Of a stretch of 64,000 nucleotides of DNA, positions 18,160 to 26,865 are shown piece after piece. The stretch's first letter is position 1. Every line of letters begins with the position of its first letter. This stretch comes from CATQHQ01 sp965243805 (lineage in GTDB: Bacteria > Gemmatimonadota > Gemmatimonadetes > Longimicrobiales > Gaopeijiaceae): positions 2,356,001 to 2,420,000 of the forward strand of contig OZ251577.1 of assembly GCA_965243805.1 (NCBI GenBank). Reading direction: 5' to 3'. The notes beneath the pieces are model-generated. The model saw only the letters and a program-made list of their open reading frames with translations, did not search any database and was not told the DNA's origin. Both the position numbers and the translations under genes were made by a program.

Positions 18160-20364
18160 GTGTTGCGGCGCGCCCTCCGGGTCCTGGAGTTCGACCAGGT
18201 TCTGGAGCACGTCGCCGGCTTCGCCTCCACGGACGGAGGCAGGGAAGCGGTGCGGGGGATGGAGCCCGCCGCCGACACGGAGGTCGTTCGCGCTCGCCTG
18301 GCCGCCGTGGCGGAGGTGGTGGAGTTCCTGGCCGCCCAGCCCGAGTGGTCCTTCCCCGATCTGCCGGACCCGGCGTCCGCGCTGGCTCGCCTGGCGGTGG
18401 AGGGGTCGGTCCTCGACGCGGGGGAGCTGCATCGACTCGCGACGCTCCTGGCCGCCGGGAGCGCGCTGGCCAGCTCCCTGACCGCCGAGCCCGAGGGACG
18501 CTTCTCCGCCCTGGACGGCTTGGCGGCCGACTTGGCGGAGGAGCCAGCCCTGCGCGCCTCCCTGGAGCGGTCGGTGGATCGGGAGGGCCGGGTGCTGGAC
18601 TCCGCCAGCCGCGAGTTGGGGCGGATTAGGGCCCAGCTGACGGGTGCCCACAGCCGGGTCGTGGCCCACGTGGAGTCGATCCTGGCGGAGGTGAGCGAGC
18701 CCCACCGGGTTCCCGGCGCGTCGATCACGATCCGCGAAGGGCGCTATGTGATCCCGATCCGGCGAGAGGGAAAGCGCGCGCTGGGCGGATACGTGCACGA
18801 CGAGTCGGCCACCGGCGCCACCGTGTACGTGGAGCCGCCGACGGCGGTCTCGATGATGAACCGGATCCGGGAGCTGCAGCGCGCCGAGGCGCGGGAAGTG
18901 CAGCGGGTCCTCCGGGAGCTCACCGAGCGTTGCCGCGTCGGCGCTCGGCCCCTGGCCCGCTCCTTCCGCGCTCTGGTGGAAATGGACCGGCGAGTGGCCC
19001 TGGCCCGTGCGGCCCACAGCTGGGACGGCGCCGTCCCAGAGGTGGCCGACTGGGCGGTGGCCGACTGGCGAGCGGCCGGCTGGCGGGAAGCTGGCCGACG
19101 GGAAGCCGGCCGACGGGAAGCCAAACGCGCCCCAGCTCCCCCGCTGCTGACGATCCGCCGTGGACGCCACCCCCTTCTTGTGGCGGCGGGGGCGGACCCG
19201 GTGCCGTTCGACATGGCGCTCGACCCAGACGAAGGGGTCGTGGTGGTGACGGGTCCCAACGCCGGCGGCAAGACCGTCTTCCTCAAGTCGGTTGGACTGA
19301 CGGCGGCGCTGGCCCAGTCGGGGGTGATCCCGCCGGTGGGGCCGGGCACCCGTCTCCCCGTCTTCGACTCCTTCTTCGCCGACGTGGGCGACCAGCAATC
19401 GATCGCCGACAGCCTCTCCACCTTCTCCGCTCACCTGCGCAACCTCAAGGACACGGTGGAGGGTGCTGGCCCCCGGTCCCTCGTGTTGGTGGACGAGCCG
19501 GGCACCGGCACCGATCCCAAGGAGGGCGAGGCGCTGGGACGGGCGCTGGTGGAGACGCTGGCCGAGCGGGGGTGCACGGCGGTGGTCACCTCGCACCTGG
19601 GCGCTCTAAAGCGGCTGGCGGCGCCGGGCAGTCGTATCGTGAACGCTTCGCTGGAGTTCGACGCCGATCGGCTGATGCCCACGTACCGCTTCGTCAAGGG
19701 AAGGCCGGGCCGCAGCTACGGCCTCTCCATAGCAAGGGGACTGGGCTTCCCTGCCTCCGTCCTCGACCGAGCCGAACGGTACCGGGATCGAGCCGAAGCG
19801 CGGGTCGACGAGCTCTTGGCCAGTCTGGAGCAGAAGGAGCGGCAGGCCGCCCAGCGGGCGGGAGATGCGAAGCGGGAGCAGGAGCGGGTCAGGGCGCTCC
19901 GCACCGATCTGGAGAGCGCGACGGCCAAACTCCGAAGCCGGGAGCGGGCACACGCCGAGCAGTCCAAGGGCGACGCCCGGAGGATGCTGCTGGACGCGAG
20001 AAAGGAGGTGGAGCAGGCGATCGCCCGGCTGGAGGAGGAGGTGCGACGCGGCGCCGCGTTGGAGGAGGCCGCCCGAGCCGCCCGCCGGAGAGTGGAGGAG
20101 GCCGCCCGCCGTTTGGTTACCTCCAACGGCAACAGCTCCCAGCCGCTTGGTCGGGGCTCGACGCCGCTTGGCCAGGGATCGCCTGCCGACCCGCTCCATC
20201 GCCCGAACGCGGCAGCGGCGCTGGGTCTCGGCACCCAGGTCCGCTTGGCGGGGTCCGGCGCCACGGGCGTCCTGGTGGCGATGGAGAACGGGCGGGCCGT
20301 GGTGGAGGTGGGCGGCGTCCGAATGCGGGTCGCGCCCGAGCTGCTGTCGGCGGTGGCGGAATGA
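18160..20364 (+). CDS. mutS2: MutS2 ATPase lacking the Smr nuclease domain
   Basis: The 734-aa protein starts at GTG 18160. It has the MutS2 N-terminal core, Walker A TGPNAGGKTVFLKS near residue 365, signature STFSAHLRN, Walker B LVLVDEPGTGTDP, and a long coiled coil. It then ends after a small KOW-like barrel (GTQVRLAGSGATGVLV). The usual C-terminal Smr endonuclease domain of about 80 residues is absent; the next start (dnaG) overlaps the stop, so this is not simply a missed 3' end. MutS2 acts on branched DNA or collided ribosomes in other bacteria. A linker before Walker A is expanded by repeats (VADW.., GRREAGRREA near 19050-19120), and another duplication (PLGRGS/PLGQGS) lies before the KOW domain. 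Confidence 0.9.
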   Translation: MLRRALRVLEFDQVLEHVAGFASTDGGREAVRGMEPAADTEVVRARLAAVAEVVEFLAAQPEWSFPDLPDPASALARLAVEGSVLDAGELHRLATLLAAGSALASSLTAEPEGRFSALDGLAADLAEEPALRASLERSVDREGRVLDSASRELGRIRAQLTGAHSRVVAHVESILAEVSEPHRVPGASITIREGRYVIPIRREGKRALGGYVHDESATGATVYVEPPTAVSMMNRIRELQRAEAREVQRVLRELTERCRVGARPLARSFRALVEMDRRVALARAAHSWDGAVPEVADWAVADWRAAGWREAGRREAGRREAKRAPAPPLLTIRRGRHPLLVAAGADPVPFDMALDPDEGVVVVTGPNAGGKTVFLKSVGLTAALAQSGVIPPVGPGTRLPVFDSFFADVGDQQSIADSLSTFSAHLRNLKDTVEGAGPRSLVLVDEPGTGTDPKEGEALGRALVETLAERGCTAVVTSHLGALKRLAAPGSRIVNASLEFDADRLMPTYRFVKGRPGRSYGLSIARGLGFPASVLDRAERYRDRAEARVDELLASLEQKERQAAQRAGDAKREQERVRALRTDLESATAKLRSRERAHAEQSKGDARRMLLDARKEVEQAIARLEEEVRRGAALEEAARAARRRVEEAARRLVTSNGNSSQPLGRGSTPLGQGSPADPLHRPNAAAALGLGTQVRLAGSGATGVLVAMENGRAVVEVGGVRMRVAPELLSAVAE

Positions 20365-22184
20365 TCCCCGACAACGTGGTGGAGGAGGTGCGCGCACGCG
20401 CCGACATCGTCGGGATCATCGGCGAGTTCGTGCAGCTCAAGAAGTCGGGCAGGGAGTTCAAGGGCCTCAGCCCCTTCAAGAACGAGCGCACGCCGTCGTT
20501 CTGCGTCGTGCCGTCCAAGGGCTTCTTCAAGGACTTTTCGTCGGGCGAGTCGGGAGACGTCTTCCGCTTCCTCATGAAGCACCAGGGAATGAGCTTCACC
20601 GACGCCGTCAAGTACGTGGGCGCCCGCAGCGGCGTGGACGTGCGCGAGGTCAGCGGGCAGAGGCCCGGCGACGACCCTTGGCGCCCCTACCGGGAGGTCG
20701 TGGCCTACGCCAACGCGTTCTTCCAGGAGCGTCTCTGGGAGTGGGAGGGCGGCGCCGTCGCACGCGAGTACCTGACGGGACGGGGGATCGCCCGCGAGAC
20801 CGCCGAGGAGTTCGGCCTGGGCTACGCTCCCGACGAGTGGCAGGCGTTCTGCGACGCGTCGGCGGTCCACGGCTTCGACGAGAACATCATCGTGGAAGTC
20901 GGGCTCGCCAAGAAGAAGGAAGGCCGCGACCTGCCCTACGACGCCTTCCGAGACCGGATCACCTTCCCGATTGAGTCGGAAACGGGACGGGTTCTGGGCT
21001 TCGGCGGACGGATCGTGGGGTCCCACGACGAGAAAGCGCCCAAGTACCTGAACTCCCCCGAGAGCCCCGTCTTCCGAAAGGGCGAGGTCCTCTACGGCAT
21101 GAGCCGCGCCAAAAACCATGTGCGGCGCGACGGAACCGCCCTGCTGGTGGAGGGCTACATGGACGTGGTGTCCCTGGCCGCGGCGGGGGTCCGCAACGCC
21201 GTTGCGACTCTCGGGACTGCGTTCACCGAGCAGCAGGCCGATGTGCTGAGTCGATACGCCAAGGAAGTCCGGCTGCTCTTCGACAGCGACGAAGCAGGGC
21301 TGCGAGCCACCTTCCGGGCCGCGGACGTCTTGCTGAGTTGCGGGCTGCACCCGTCGGTGGTCACTCTTCCCGACGGCGAGGACCCGGACTCGGTGGCTCG
21401 CTCCGGGGGCGCGGACGCCGTGCAGGAGTTCGTTCGCCAGTCCGTGGATGTGCTGGACCGCAAGATCGGCATTCTGGAGGAGCGGGACTGGTTCTCGTCG
21501 ATTGAGAAGACCCGGAAGGCGCTGGACCGGCTGCTGCCCACTTTGCGGGCCGTCAAGGACCCCCAGCTCCGCGACCTTTACTTGGCGCGGGTGGCGGAGC
21601 GCACCGACGTCCGCCGAGAGACGCTGGAGACCGAGTTGCGCCAGCCCGTCGCCGTCGGCCCGCCCCGAGCTCCTGCGTCCGCCGGGCATCGCAGCCGTCC
21701 CGCTCCGAAGGTCCACGGACGGGGAGCGGAGCGGTCGCTGCTCCTCCTCTTGCTGCACGACCGAAGCTGGATCGAACCGGCGTCCGAACGGATTGGGCCG
21801 GCGGACTTGGACGATCGCGCTTCGCGTGCCATCTTCGAAATGCTCTTGGACGATCCGGAGCTGCGGTCGCCGCCGGAGGACGCCGATCCGGCAGTGGTAC
21901 GACGGTTCGAGGAGCTCATGGCCGACAAGGAGAAAATCGATCCGCCCAACCGATTCTTCGAGGATGCGGTGACGAGCATCCTGACCTCGGAAATGGACCG
22001 TCGTCTCGATGCCCTCGACCGGGAGATCGGATTCGCTCGCGACGAAGGGCGGAAGCAGGAGCTGATGGCGGAGAAGAACCGGCTGGCCCAGGAAAAACGG
22101 GACCTTGGAATAGACTGGCGCAGGGCGGCGGGGCGGAGAGGAAGCCCCATCAACACCTCGAAGAAGGGAGAAGCTACATCGTGA
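20361..22184 (+). CDS. dnaG: DNA primase DnaG without zinc-finger ligands
   Basis: The 607-aa protein overlaps mutS2 by ATGA. It carries the primase core with TOPRIM segments LLVEGYMDVVSLAAAG and LLFDSDEAG, plus a helicase-binding C-terminal domain. In the N-terminal zinc-binding region the usual C-P-F-H and C-x2-C are replaced: GLSPFKNERTPSF and KDFSSGESGDVFRF retain the fold sequence but no zinc ligand. From memory, Bacteroidota primases show a very similar ligand-free version, so this is probably a lineage trait. The enzyme makes replication primers. The C-terminus is rich in charged helices and overlaps the next gene by GTGA. Confidence 0.95.
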   Translation: MIPDNVVEEVRARADIVGIIGEFVQLKKSGREFKGLSPFKNERTPSFCVVPSKGFFKDFSSGESGDVFRFLMKHQGMSFTDAVKYVGARSGVDVREVSGQRPGDDPWRPYREVVAYANAFFQERLWEWEGGAVAREYLTGRGIARETAEEFGLGYAPDEWQAFCDASAVHGFDENIIVEVGLAKKKEGRDLPYDAFRDRITFPIESETGRVLGFGGRIVGSHDEKAPKYLNSPESPVFRKGEVLYGMSRAKNHVRRDGTALLVEGYMDVVSLAAAGVRNAVATLGTAFTEQQADVLSRYAKEVRLLFDSDEAGLRATFRAADVLLSCGLHPSVVTLPDGEDPDSVARSGGADAVQEFVRQSVDVLDRKIGILEERDWFSSIEKTRKALDRLLPTLRAVKDPQLRDLYLARVAERTDVRRETLETELRQPVAVGPPRAPASAGHRSRPAPKVHGRGAERSLLLLLLHDRSWIEPASERIGPADLDDRASRAIFEMLLDDPELRSPPEDADPAVVRRFEELMADKEKIDPPNRFFEDAVTSILTSEMDRRLDALDREIGFARDEGRKQELMAEKNRLAQEKRDLGIDWRRAAGRRGSPINTSKKGEATS

Positions 22185-22966
22185 CGGCGGACGCCGATCC
22201 GATCTCAGGACGGTTGCAGGACCTGCAGAATATCGACAACCAAATCCGCCAAGCCCGGGAGCGCATCGCATCGTTCGATTCGCCCCTGAAGGAGGTGGAG
22301 GAATCGGCGGAGGGGAAGGCGGCGGAGGCGGAGGCAACCGCCAAGAGGGTCAAGGAGCTTCACCTGGAGGAGAGGCGCCTGCGACGGTCGGCCGAAGAGA
22401 AGCGGGTCAGGATGAGTCGCCTGGAAGAACGCCTCGACAACGTCCGAACAACCCAGCAGCAAGAGGCCGTGCAGACCGAACTGGACATGGTCCAGCGCGC
22501 CGTGGACTCGGAAGAGCAGGACGTGATCAACCTGCTGGACCAGATCGGGCGCCTGGAGGAGCGGATGGAGACCCAGCAGTCGGCGTCGGAGGAGGCGCAG
22601 GCGGCTGTGGAGCCCCGCATGCAGGAGCTCCTCGGCCAGCGGGCCGCGGTCGAGTCCGAACTGGATGCGCTGACCCGCCAGCGGGAGGAAGCGGCTTCGG
22701 CGATCGAACCTCGTGTCCGCCGCATCTACGAGAACTTGGCCCGTGGAGGCCGGCGCTCGGCGGTGGCACCGATGACGGAGGACGGGGCCTGCGGCGTGTG
22801 CTTCTCCGTGATCCCCCTCCAGCTGCAGAACGAGATTCGCACCACCGCGCCGCTGGTGCTCTGCGAAGCGTGCGGCATCATCGTGACGGCGCCGCCGTCG
22901 GCCGACCAGGACGCTGCGCAGGGCGACTCTGCGCAGGGCTCCGCGCAAGACGCCGAGCCGACATGA
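22181..22966 (+). CDS. Coiled-coil protein with C-terminal C4 zinc ribbon
   Basis: The 261-aa protein starts at GTG 22181, overlapping dnaG. Residues about 8-190 form a long coiled-coil hairpin; residues about 205-235 are a C4 zinc ribbon (GACGVCFSV and LVLCEACGIIV). This matches the zf-RING_7/CT398-like family, whose members are proposed nucleic-acid or secretion chaperones. The C-terminus ends in tandem duplications of AQGDS/AQGSAQ. The context of primase and RecJ suggests only co-expression with replication genes. Confidence 0.88.
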   Translation: MTADADPISGRLQDLQNIDNQIRQARERIASFDSPLKEVEESAEGKAAEAEATAKRVKELHLEERRLRRSAEEKRVRMSRLEERLDNVRTTQQQEAVQTELDMVQRAVDSEEQDVINLLDQIGRLEERMETQQSASEEAQAAVEPRMQELLGQRAAVESELDALTRQREEAASAIEPRVRRIYENLARGGRRSAVAPMTEDGACGVCFSVIPLQLQNEIRTTAPLVLCEACGIIVTAPPSADQDAAQGDSAQGSAQDAEPT

Positions 22967-24699
22967 CTTCGGGGCGGCTCCGGCCCCACTGGCGCCTGCG
23001 GCCGCCCCCGCCTCTTGACACGGTCCGGGAGCTGGAGCGCGCGCTCAAGCTCTCTCCGGCGTTCTGCCGCCTGCTGGCCGTGCGCAACCACGACACCCCC
23101 GGCGGCGCCAAGTCCTTCCTCCGGCCCCTGGTTGCCGACCTGCACGACCCGGCCGAGCTGTTGGGCGCGGAGGAGGCGGCCGAGCGGCTGGTGCGGGCGG
23201 TGCGGAGCGGGGAGAAGGTGCTGGTCCACGGCGACTACGATGTGGACGGGATCGCGGGAGCCGCCTTGCTGACCGAGTGGCTCCGGGCGATGGGGACGCG
23301 GGCCGACGCCTTCGTGCCGAACCGGCTGCGGGACGGCTACGACCTGGGGGAAGCGGGGGTGGCGCGGGCCGTGAAGCTGGGCGCGACGCTGCTGGTCACC
23401 GTGGACTGCGGGACCACGGCGGTGGAGTGGGTACGGCGCGCCGGAGCGGCGGGCGTGGATGTCGTCGTCACCGACCACCACCGTCCCGGTGCCGTGCTTC
23501 CGCCCGCGCTGGCGCTGGTCAACCCGTCCCAGCCCGGTTGTGCCTACCCCAACAAGGACCTCTGCGGTGCCGCCGTCGCCTTCAAGGTCGCCCAGCTGGC
23601 GGCTCGGATGCTGGGCAGACCGGCGGAAGAGGCGTGGGAGCGGCTGGACCTGGTCGCCCTGGCCACGGTCGCCGACCAGGTCGGCGTTTCGGGGGAGAAC
23701 CGGATCCTGGTCCGCTACGGCCTCAAGGCCGCCTCGCAGGGCGACCCGTCGGCCCGGCCCGGCCTGTCGGCCCTTCTGGCGCGGTGCGGCCCCGCTGTCC
23801 AAGGCCGGCCCTTGGAGTCGGGCACGGTGGCGTTCCAGCTCGCGCCCCGGATCAACGCCGCCGGGCGGATCGGCGATCCGGAGGATGGGTTGCGGCTCCT
23901 GCTCACCCGCGACCCGAACGAGGCCGCCGCCCTGGCCGCCAAGCTGGACGCGGCCAACGAGCAGCGACGGAGCACCGAGCGCCGCATTGTGGAGGAGGCC
24001 ACGGAGGTACTGCACGGAGAGTACGAGCCGGCCCGGGACCGGGCGGTCGTGGTGGCTGGCGACCGCTGGCACCCAGGGGTGATCGGGATCGTGGCCTCCC
24101 GGCTGGCGGAGCGGCTCCACCGCCCGGTGGTGGTGGTCGCCCTGGACGGGGATCGAGGCCGGGGCAGCGCGCGGTCGATTCCGCGCTTCGACATCCACGA
24201 CGCCCTGGGCGAGTGCCGCGAGCACATGGAGCGCTTCGGCGGCCACCCGCAAGCGGCGGGGATGGACCTGCGCCGGGCGAAGGTGCCCGCGCTCCGAGAG
24301 GCGTTCCTGGCGGCGGCCCGGAAGCGCCTGGGCGACGAGGAGCCCCGGCCCGTCCTGAACGCCGACATCGAGGTTGGCCTGGACGAGATCGACCGTGACT
24401 TCCACCGCTACCTGCACTACTTCGGGCCCCTGGGCCGGGGGAACCCCAAGCCCCTGTTCGTGGCCCGACGGGTGCGCTTGGACGGGCCTCCCGCGGTGAT
24501 GGGCGGACGCCACCTGCGCTTCCGCATGATGCAGGGCCGGGCCGGGCTCGCCGCGTTCGGCCCCGGGTTGGCGGAGCAGCATCCGGCGGGGACCCTGGAG
24601 ACCCGCCCAGTGGACGTAGCGTTCAGCCTGACCGACAATACCTATCAGGGCCGTACCACGGTGGAGGCCAGGGTTCGGGACATCCGCCCGAGCCAGTGA
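22963..24699 (+). CDS. recJ: Single-stranded-DNA exonuclease RecJ
   Basis: The 578-aa protein overlaps the zinc-ribbon gene by ATGA. All the RecJ motifs are present: GDYDVDGIAGAALL, DCGTTAVEW, VVTDHHRPG, PRINAAGR in the DHH core, and RGSARS with RFGGHPQAAG in the DHHA1 domain, followed by an OB-fold region. RecJ degrades single-stranded DNA 5'-3' in recombination and repair. The length is that of typical RecJ. Its stop overlaps the rsmD GTG. Confidence 0.95.
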   Translation: MTSGRLRPHWRLRPPPPLDTVRELERALKLSPAFCRLLAVRNHDTPGGAKSFLRPLVADLHDPAELLGAEEAAERLVRAVRSGEKVLVHGDYDVDGIAGAALLTEWLRAMGTRADAFVPNRLRDGYDLGEAGVARAVKLGATLLVTVDCGTTAVEWVRRAGAAGVDVVVTDHHRPGAVLPPALALVNPSQPGCAYPNKDLCGAAVAFKVAQLAARMLGRPAEEAWERLDLVALATVADQVGVSGENRILVRYGLKAASQGDPSARPGLSALLARCGPAVQGRPLESGTVAFQLAPRINAAGRIGDPEDGLRLLLTRDPNEAAALAAKLDAANEQRRSTERRIVEEATEVLHGEYEPARDRAVVVAGDRWHPGVIGIVASRLAERLHRPVVVVALDGDRGRGSARSIPRFDIHDALGECREHMERFGGHPQAAGMDLRRAKVPALREAFLAAARKRLGDEEPRPVLNADIEVGLDEIDRDFHRYLHYFGPLGRGNPKPLFVARRVRLDGPPAVMGGRHLRFRMMQGRAGLAAFGPGLAEQHPAGTLETRPVDVAFSLTDNTYQGRTTVEARVRDIRPSQ

Positions 24700-25352
24700 G
24701 TCCGCCGACCCGGCGAGTGCGCCCACCGGGCGAGCCCCCGGCACGGAAGGCGGTTGCGATGCGGATCATCGGCGGGCAGTGGAGAGGCCGCAGGTTGACG
24801 CCGGTCCCGGGCCGGCGGGTCCGGCCCACCGCCGACCGGGTGCGGGAGGCGTGGATGTCGATCCTCCAGCTCCGCCTGCCCGGCGCAACCGTGCTGGACC
24901 TCTTCGCCGGGTCGGGCGCCGTCGGGTTGGAGGCGCTGAGCCGGGGCGCCGCCCATGTGGTGTTCGTGGAGCGGAGCCGGAGCGCGGCGCGAGCGCTGGA
25001 GAAGAACGTCGGCGCGCTGCGAGCCTCCGAGGCCTGCACCCTCGTGGTCGCCGACGCACTGGCCTACGTGCGCAATCAGCCCACGCTCTCCTGCGACCTT
25101 GCCCTAGCCGATCCGCCGTACGGCCGAGGCTTGGCCGATCGGCTCCTGTCCAGCTACCTGCAAGCCCCCTTCTCCCGGGAGCTGTGGGTGGAGCACCGGC
25201 ACGACGAGGCGCTGCCCGCGGGGCTGGGAGCGACACAGCGTCGGTACGGCGACACGATGCTCACCGGCGTGACGGCCTCGCTCACTGGCGTCACGGCCTC
25301 GGCCCGCGTCCCTTGCACGACCGGCTCCCCCCTTGCAGGAGGCCAATCATGA
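24696..25352 (+). CDS. rsmD: 16S rRNA (guanine-N2)-methyltransferase RsmD
   Basis: The GTG at 24696 overlaps the recJ stop; an internal ATG at 24759 begins exactly where RsmD homologues begin (MRIIGGQWRGRRL), so either start is possible. Motifs DLFAGSGAVGLEALSRGA and LADPPYGRG give the AdoMet site and N2-guanine catalytic motif. It methylates G966 of 16S rRNA. The C-terminus has a 21-bp tandem duplication encoding LTGVTAS twice, beyond the conserved fold. The stop overlaps the coaD start, with AGGAGG at 25337. Confidence 0.92.
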   Translation: MSPPTRRVRPPGEPPARKAVAMRIIGGQWRGRRLTPVPGRRVRPTADRVREAWMSILQLRLPGATVLDLFAGSGAVGLEALSRGAAHVVFVERSRSAARALEKNVGALRASEACTLVVADALAYVRNQPTLSCDLALADPPYGRGLADRLLSSYLQAPFSRELWVEHRHDEALPAGLGATQRRYGDTMLTGVTASLTGVTASARVPCTTGSPLAGGQS

Positions 25353-25876
25353 CCAGCTTCCGACCGATCGTCGCCGTCTATCCTGGCTCCTTCGACCCCA
25401 TCACCACCGGCCACGAAGACGTAGCTCGGCGCACCCTCCGCTTCTCCGACCGTCTCCTGATCGCCGTCGCCGAGTCCCCCACCCACTCCAAGCGCCCGTT
25501 CTTCTCGGTGGAGGAGCGGCTGGAGTTGGCCGAACAGGTTTTCGCCAGCGAGCCCCGAGTCCAGTGCGTGTCGTTCTCCGGACTGCTGGTCGAGTTCGCC
25601 AAGAGCGTGGGCGCCCGCTTCATCATCCGAGGGCTCCGGGCCGTGTCCGACTTCGAGTACGAGTTCCAGATGGCCCAGATGAACCGGGAACTCTGGGAGG
25701 ATGTGGAGACGATCTTCCTGACGCCGGACGTGGAGCACGCCTTCATCTCGGCCACTCTGGTGCGGCAGGTGGCGTCCCTGGGGGGCGACGTGAGCCGGTT
25801 CGTATCGCCTCCGGTGCTGAAACGGATGCAGGCCCGGTTCGCAATGGACGAGGGCGACGGCCAGCGTCCCAGGTGA
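25349..25876 (+). CDS. coaD: Phosphopantetheine adenylyltransferase
   Basis: The 175-aa protein has the nucleotidyltransferase motif YPGSFDPITTGHEDV, the conserved IIRGLRAVSDFEYEFQMAQMN, and the ISATLVRQ variant of ISSTxxR. It makes dephospho-CoA from ATP and 4'-phosphopantetheine. ATG 25349 overlaps the rsmD stop and has a strong ribosome-binding site. rsmD-coaD is a common bacterial pair. The stop codon lies in the first copy of a 17-bp junction duplication. Confidence 0.96.
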   Translation: MTSFRPIVAVYPGSFDPITTGHEDVARRTLRFSDRLLIAVAESPTHSKRPFFSVEERLELAEQVFASEPRVQCVSFSGLLVEFAKSVGARFIIRGLRAVSDFEYEFQMAQMNRELWEDVETIFLTPDVEHAFISATLVRQVASLGGDVSRFVSPPVLKRMQARFAMDEGDGQRPR

Positions 25877-25895
25877 CCAAGCGTCCCACGTGACC
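25864..25895. repeat. duplicated stop/start junction, 17-bp period
   Basis: GCGTCCCAGGTGACC (25864) is followed by GCGTCCCACGTGACC (25881). Copy 1 contains GTGA, in which TGA is the coaD stop; copy 2 supplies the GTG at 25890 that starts the phosphotransacetylase. Confidence 0.88.
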
Positions 25896-26792
25896 TTCAC
25901 GCGACTGCTGGCGGATCGGGCTCGACGGTTGAAGCGCACCGTCGCCTTGCCCGAGGCGCGAGACCCCCGAGTATCGGCAGCGGCGGCCCTCCTCTCCCGC
26001 CGAGCGATCGCCACGCCCGTGCTGGGAGACTCGCTGGACGACGCCGTGGCCATGCTCAATCACGGCAGGGTGGACGCCGTGGTGGCGGGAGCCGTCCACA
26101 CCACCGCCGAGGTCGTCAGGGCGGCACTGAATGGGGTCGGGATCAGGACCGGCGTCCGCACCTTGTCGTCGTCGTTCTTCATGGAGGTGCGGGAGTTCCG
26201 GGGCCGGGGACCCGAAGTGCTCACCTTCGCGGACCCCGCTGTCGTGCCGTCGCCAGGACCGGTCCGACTGGCCGAGATCGCCGCAGAGGCGGTTCGCACG
26301 CGGCGGCTGGTGGTGGGCGACGAGCCCCGGGTGGCCTTCCTTTCGTACGCCACGCTGGGGAGTGCCGACGGGCGGACGGTGGAGAAGGTGCGCCAGGGTC
26401 TACGTCTGTTCCGGGACGCCTGCCCGGAGGTGGCCGCAGACGGGGAGTTGCAGGCCGACGCCGCCCTGGTGCCCGAAGTCGCCCGCGCCAAGGCTCCCGG
26501 GTCGCCGGTGGCGGGACGAGCCAACGTCCTGGTCTTCCCCGACCTGAACGCCGCCAACATCTCCTACAAGCTGGTGGAGCGGCTGGCGGGTGCCACGGCG
26601 CTGGGACCCATCCTTCAGGGGCTGTCGGCACCGATGGTCGATCTCTCCCGTGGCGCGTCGGTGGACGACATCGTCCACGTGGCCGCCATCGCCGTCCTCC
26701 TTGCTGGTGCCTCGGGCTCCGGTGCCTCGGGCCCTGGCGCCTCGGGCCTCGAAGTTCCCACCAACTCCGGCGCTCCCGCCCGCCCCAGTTGA
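25890..26792 (+). CDS. Short phosphate acetyl/butyryltransferase-like protein
   Basis: The 300-aa protein keeps the phosphotransacetylase signatures: ALPEARDPR at the start, VVAGAVHTTAEVVRAAL, VAFLSYATLGSA, and LVFPDLNAANISYKL. Family members are usually nearer 320-330 aa. Here the stretch between the first beta strand (ATPVLGDS) and the AGAVHTTAE motif is much shorter, lacking roughly the second half of the first subdomain. It may still bind CoA and phosphate, or be a degenerate form. The C-terminus ends in tandem GASGSGASGPGASG units from short duplications. Confidence 0.85.
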   Translation: MTFTRLLADRARRLKRTVALPEARDPRVSAAAALLSRRAIATPVLGDSLDDAVAMLNHGRVDAVVAGAVHTTAEVVRAALNGVGIRTGVRTLSSSFFMEVREFRGRGPEVLTFADPAVVPSPGPVRLAEIAAEAVRTRRLVVGDEPRVAFLSYATLGSADGRTVEKVRQGLRLFRDACPEVAADGELQADAALVPEVARAKAPGSPVAGRANVLVFPDLNAANISYKLVERLAGATALGPILQGLSAPMVDLSRGASVDDIVHVAAIAVLLAGASGSGASGPGASGLEVPTNSGAPARPS

Positions 26793-26818
26793 TCGGCAGG
26801 GACTGGCGGGCGTACGTT
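26789..26818 (+). promoter_or_regulatory. Sigma70-like promoter of the partner-switch operon
   Basis: TTGATC at 26789-26794 is followed after 18 bp by TACGTT at 26813-26818. It overlaps the stop of the preceding gene and would give a 5' leader of about 40 bases before ATG 26866. Confidence 0.5.
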
Positions 26819-26865
26819 CAATGCTGGGCTTATTCGTCCATCTCCAACTCTACCCGGGAAGGAAC

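Noticed and set aside
20361..20600. Zinc-ligand loss in DnaG as an entirely new feature
   Set aside because: I recall Bacteroidota DnaG having the same kind of ligand-free sequence, so it is treated as a lineage trait and not a novelty.
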